Shown here piece after piece: positions 14,078 through 14,381 of a stretch of 14,381 nucleotides of DNA. Made by a program: the position numbers and the translations under genes. The DNA is from JAIVJN01 sp036732565. GTDB lineage: Bacteria; Acidobacteriota; Vicinamibacteria; Vicinamibacterales; UBA2999. The notes beneath the pieces were generated by a model, which was given only the letters and a program-made list of their open reading frames with translations, searched no databases and had not been told where the DNA came from. Location: the NCBI GenBank assembly GCA_036732565.1, contig DAINCF010000149.1, forward strand, positions 1 through 14,381, in the 5' to 3' direction. How positions within the stretch are numbered: the first letter of the stretch is position 1; every line of letters begins with the position of its first letter.

Positions 14078-14381
14078 CTACCGAACCGAGACAGCCGCGG
14101 ACCTTTGCAGAGGCGGGTCTTCGGACCCGCCTTTCCGCATGCCGTTGGAGCGATCCGCCACAACACGACCGTCCTTGAAGTCGATCGTGCGTGTGCCCCA
14201 CGCCGCGATGTCGCGCTCGTGGGTGATGACGATGATGGTGAGGCCTCGCGTGGCTCGCAGGTCCGCGAACACCTCCATCACTTCCTGGCTCGTCTCCGTG
14301 TCGAGATTGCCGGTGGGCTCGTCGGCGAGCAGAATCGACGGCTCGTTGACGAGCGCCCGCGCGATCGCGACGCGCTGCTGC
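14078..14381 (-). CDS. MacB/LolD-type ABC transporter ATP-binding protein (partial, N-terminus off window)
   Basis: Only the last ~100 residues are in the window; the first full codon starts at 14380. The fragment begins QQRVAIARAL, the part just after the LSGGQ signature. It continues with Walker B ILLADEP, the D-loop GNLD, and the H-loop histidine in IVITHERD, ending the conserved domain at KDGRVVADR. These are the motifs of the short ATPases that power MacB/LolCDE-type permeases, here the two encoded next. Walker A lies outside the window. After the normal end there are about 23 further residues (SNGMRKGGSEDPPLQRSAAV and three more). Part of this tail, KGGSEDPPL, is the translation of palindromic unit B (14111-14132), and the stop TAG lies in the flank of unit A. 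The tail therefore looks like repeat insertion extending the reading frame. Confidence 0.93.
   Translation of the reverse strand, partial: QQRVAIARALVNEPSILLADEPTGNLDTETSQEVMEVFADLRATRGLTIIVITHERDIAAWGTRTIDFKDGRVVADRSNGMRKGGSEDPPLQRSAAVSVR
14111..14132. repeat. Palindromic unit B inside the ABC ATPase C-terminal coding region
   Basis: AGGCGGGTC (14111-14119), TTCG (14120-14123) and GACCCGCCT (14124-14132) form a perfect 9-bp stem closed by a C(TTCG)G tetraloop on the plus strand. The transcribed minus strand has a CGAA loop instead. TTT follows on the plus strand, which does not match the direction of transcription, so it is not the operon's terminator. With flanking AG it aligns to the reverse complement of unit A (AGAGGCGGG...GACCCGCCT), so A and B are an inverted pair about 29 bp apart. 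Confidence 0.8.

Noticed and set aside
14111..14135. Unit B hairpin with following TTT as an intrinsic terminator
   Set aside because: The TTT is on the plus strand while the genes are transcribed from the minus strand, the run is only three T, and the hairpin is inside coding sequence.
1..14381. CRISPR arrays, tRNA or rRNA genes, riboswitches, integrase or phage genes
   Set aside because: No regularly spaced repeats, cloverleaf-like segments or rRNA-like stretches were seen in the short gaps, and no mobile-element protein motifs were found.

Overview
The window comes from a high-GC bacterium with compact gene packing: intergenic gaps are mostly under 60 bp, and four gene junctions use the 4-base ATGA overlap or its GTGA-like derivative. 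The gene content suggests Acidobacteriota, perhaps a Vicinamibacteria-like soil lineage. It includes tandem MacB-type permeases, a PQQ-type sugar dehydrogenase with a fibronectin domain, a TMTC-like membrane/TPR protein, a netrin-like (NTR) secreted protein and palindromic units in the gaps. This placement is inference from gene content only; no rRNA or marker gene is present.

Left part, minus strand (7239 to 1). A MocR-type regulator (5782-7239) is followed 28 bp later by a GT-C/TPR membrane protein (3753-5753). That gene is ATGA-coupled to a secreted PQQ-dependent sugar dehydrogenase-like protein with a C-terminal FN3 domain (2269-3756). After a 161-bp gap holding a REP-like palindrome and a good sigma70-like promoter comes a two-component pair. 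The sensor kinase is at 359-2107, and the response regulator (1-327) is cut by the window edge after its receiver domain.

Centre, plus strand (7295 to 9371). Divergent from the MocR gene lie a PhzF-family isomerase-like gene and a free-standing class I/II aminotransferase. The 55-bp divergent gap has repeated ATACC-type half-sites resembling operators of MocR regulators. One 10-base piece of this gap recurs exactly at the phzF/aminotransferase junction, inside a 20-bp-period duplication that appears to have separated two formerly overlapping genes. This is the most coherent candidate system in the window: a PLP-binding regulator controlling a small-molecule PhzF plus PLP-enzyme pair of unknown substrate.

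Right part, minus strand (14381 to 9289). A MacB/LolD-type ABC exporter has an ATPase fragment (cut by the window edge) and two paralogous MacB-like permeases that are ATGA-coupled. It is followed by a secreted NTR-domain protein with carboxypeptidase-regulatory/Cna-B-like repeats, which is ATGA-coupled to a DUF1801 protein. The DUF1801 gene converges on the aminotransferase and overlaps it tail to tail by 83 bp. Palindromic units sit around the ABC genes. Two of them, in opposite orientation like a REP doublet, lie at the ATPase/permease junction, and one is translated as part of the ATPase C-terminus.

No tRNA, rRNA, CRISPR array, transposase, integrase or phage gene was seen, and no gap without a gene exceeds about 160 bp.
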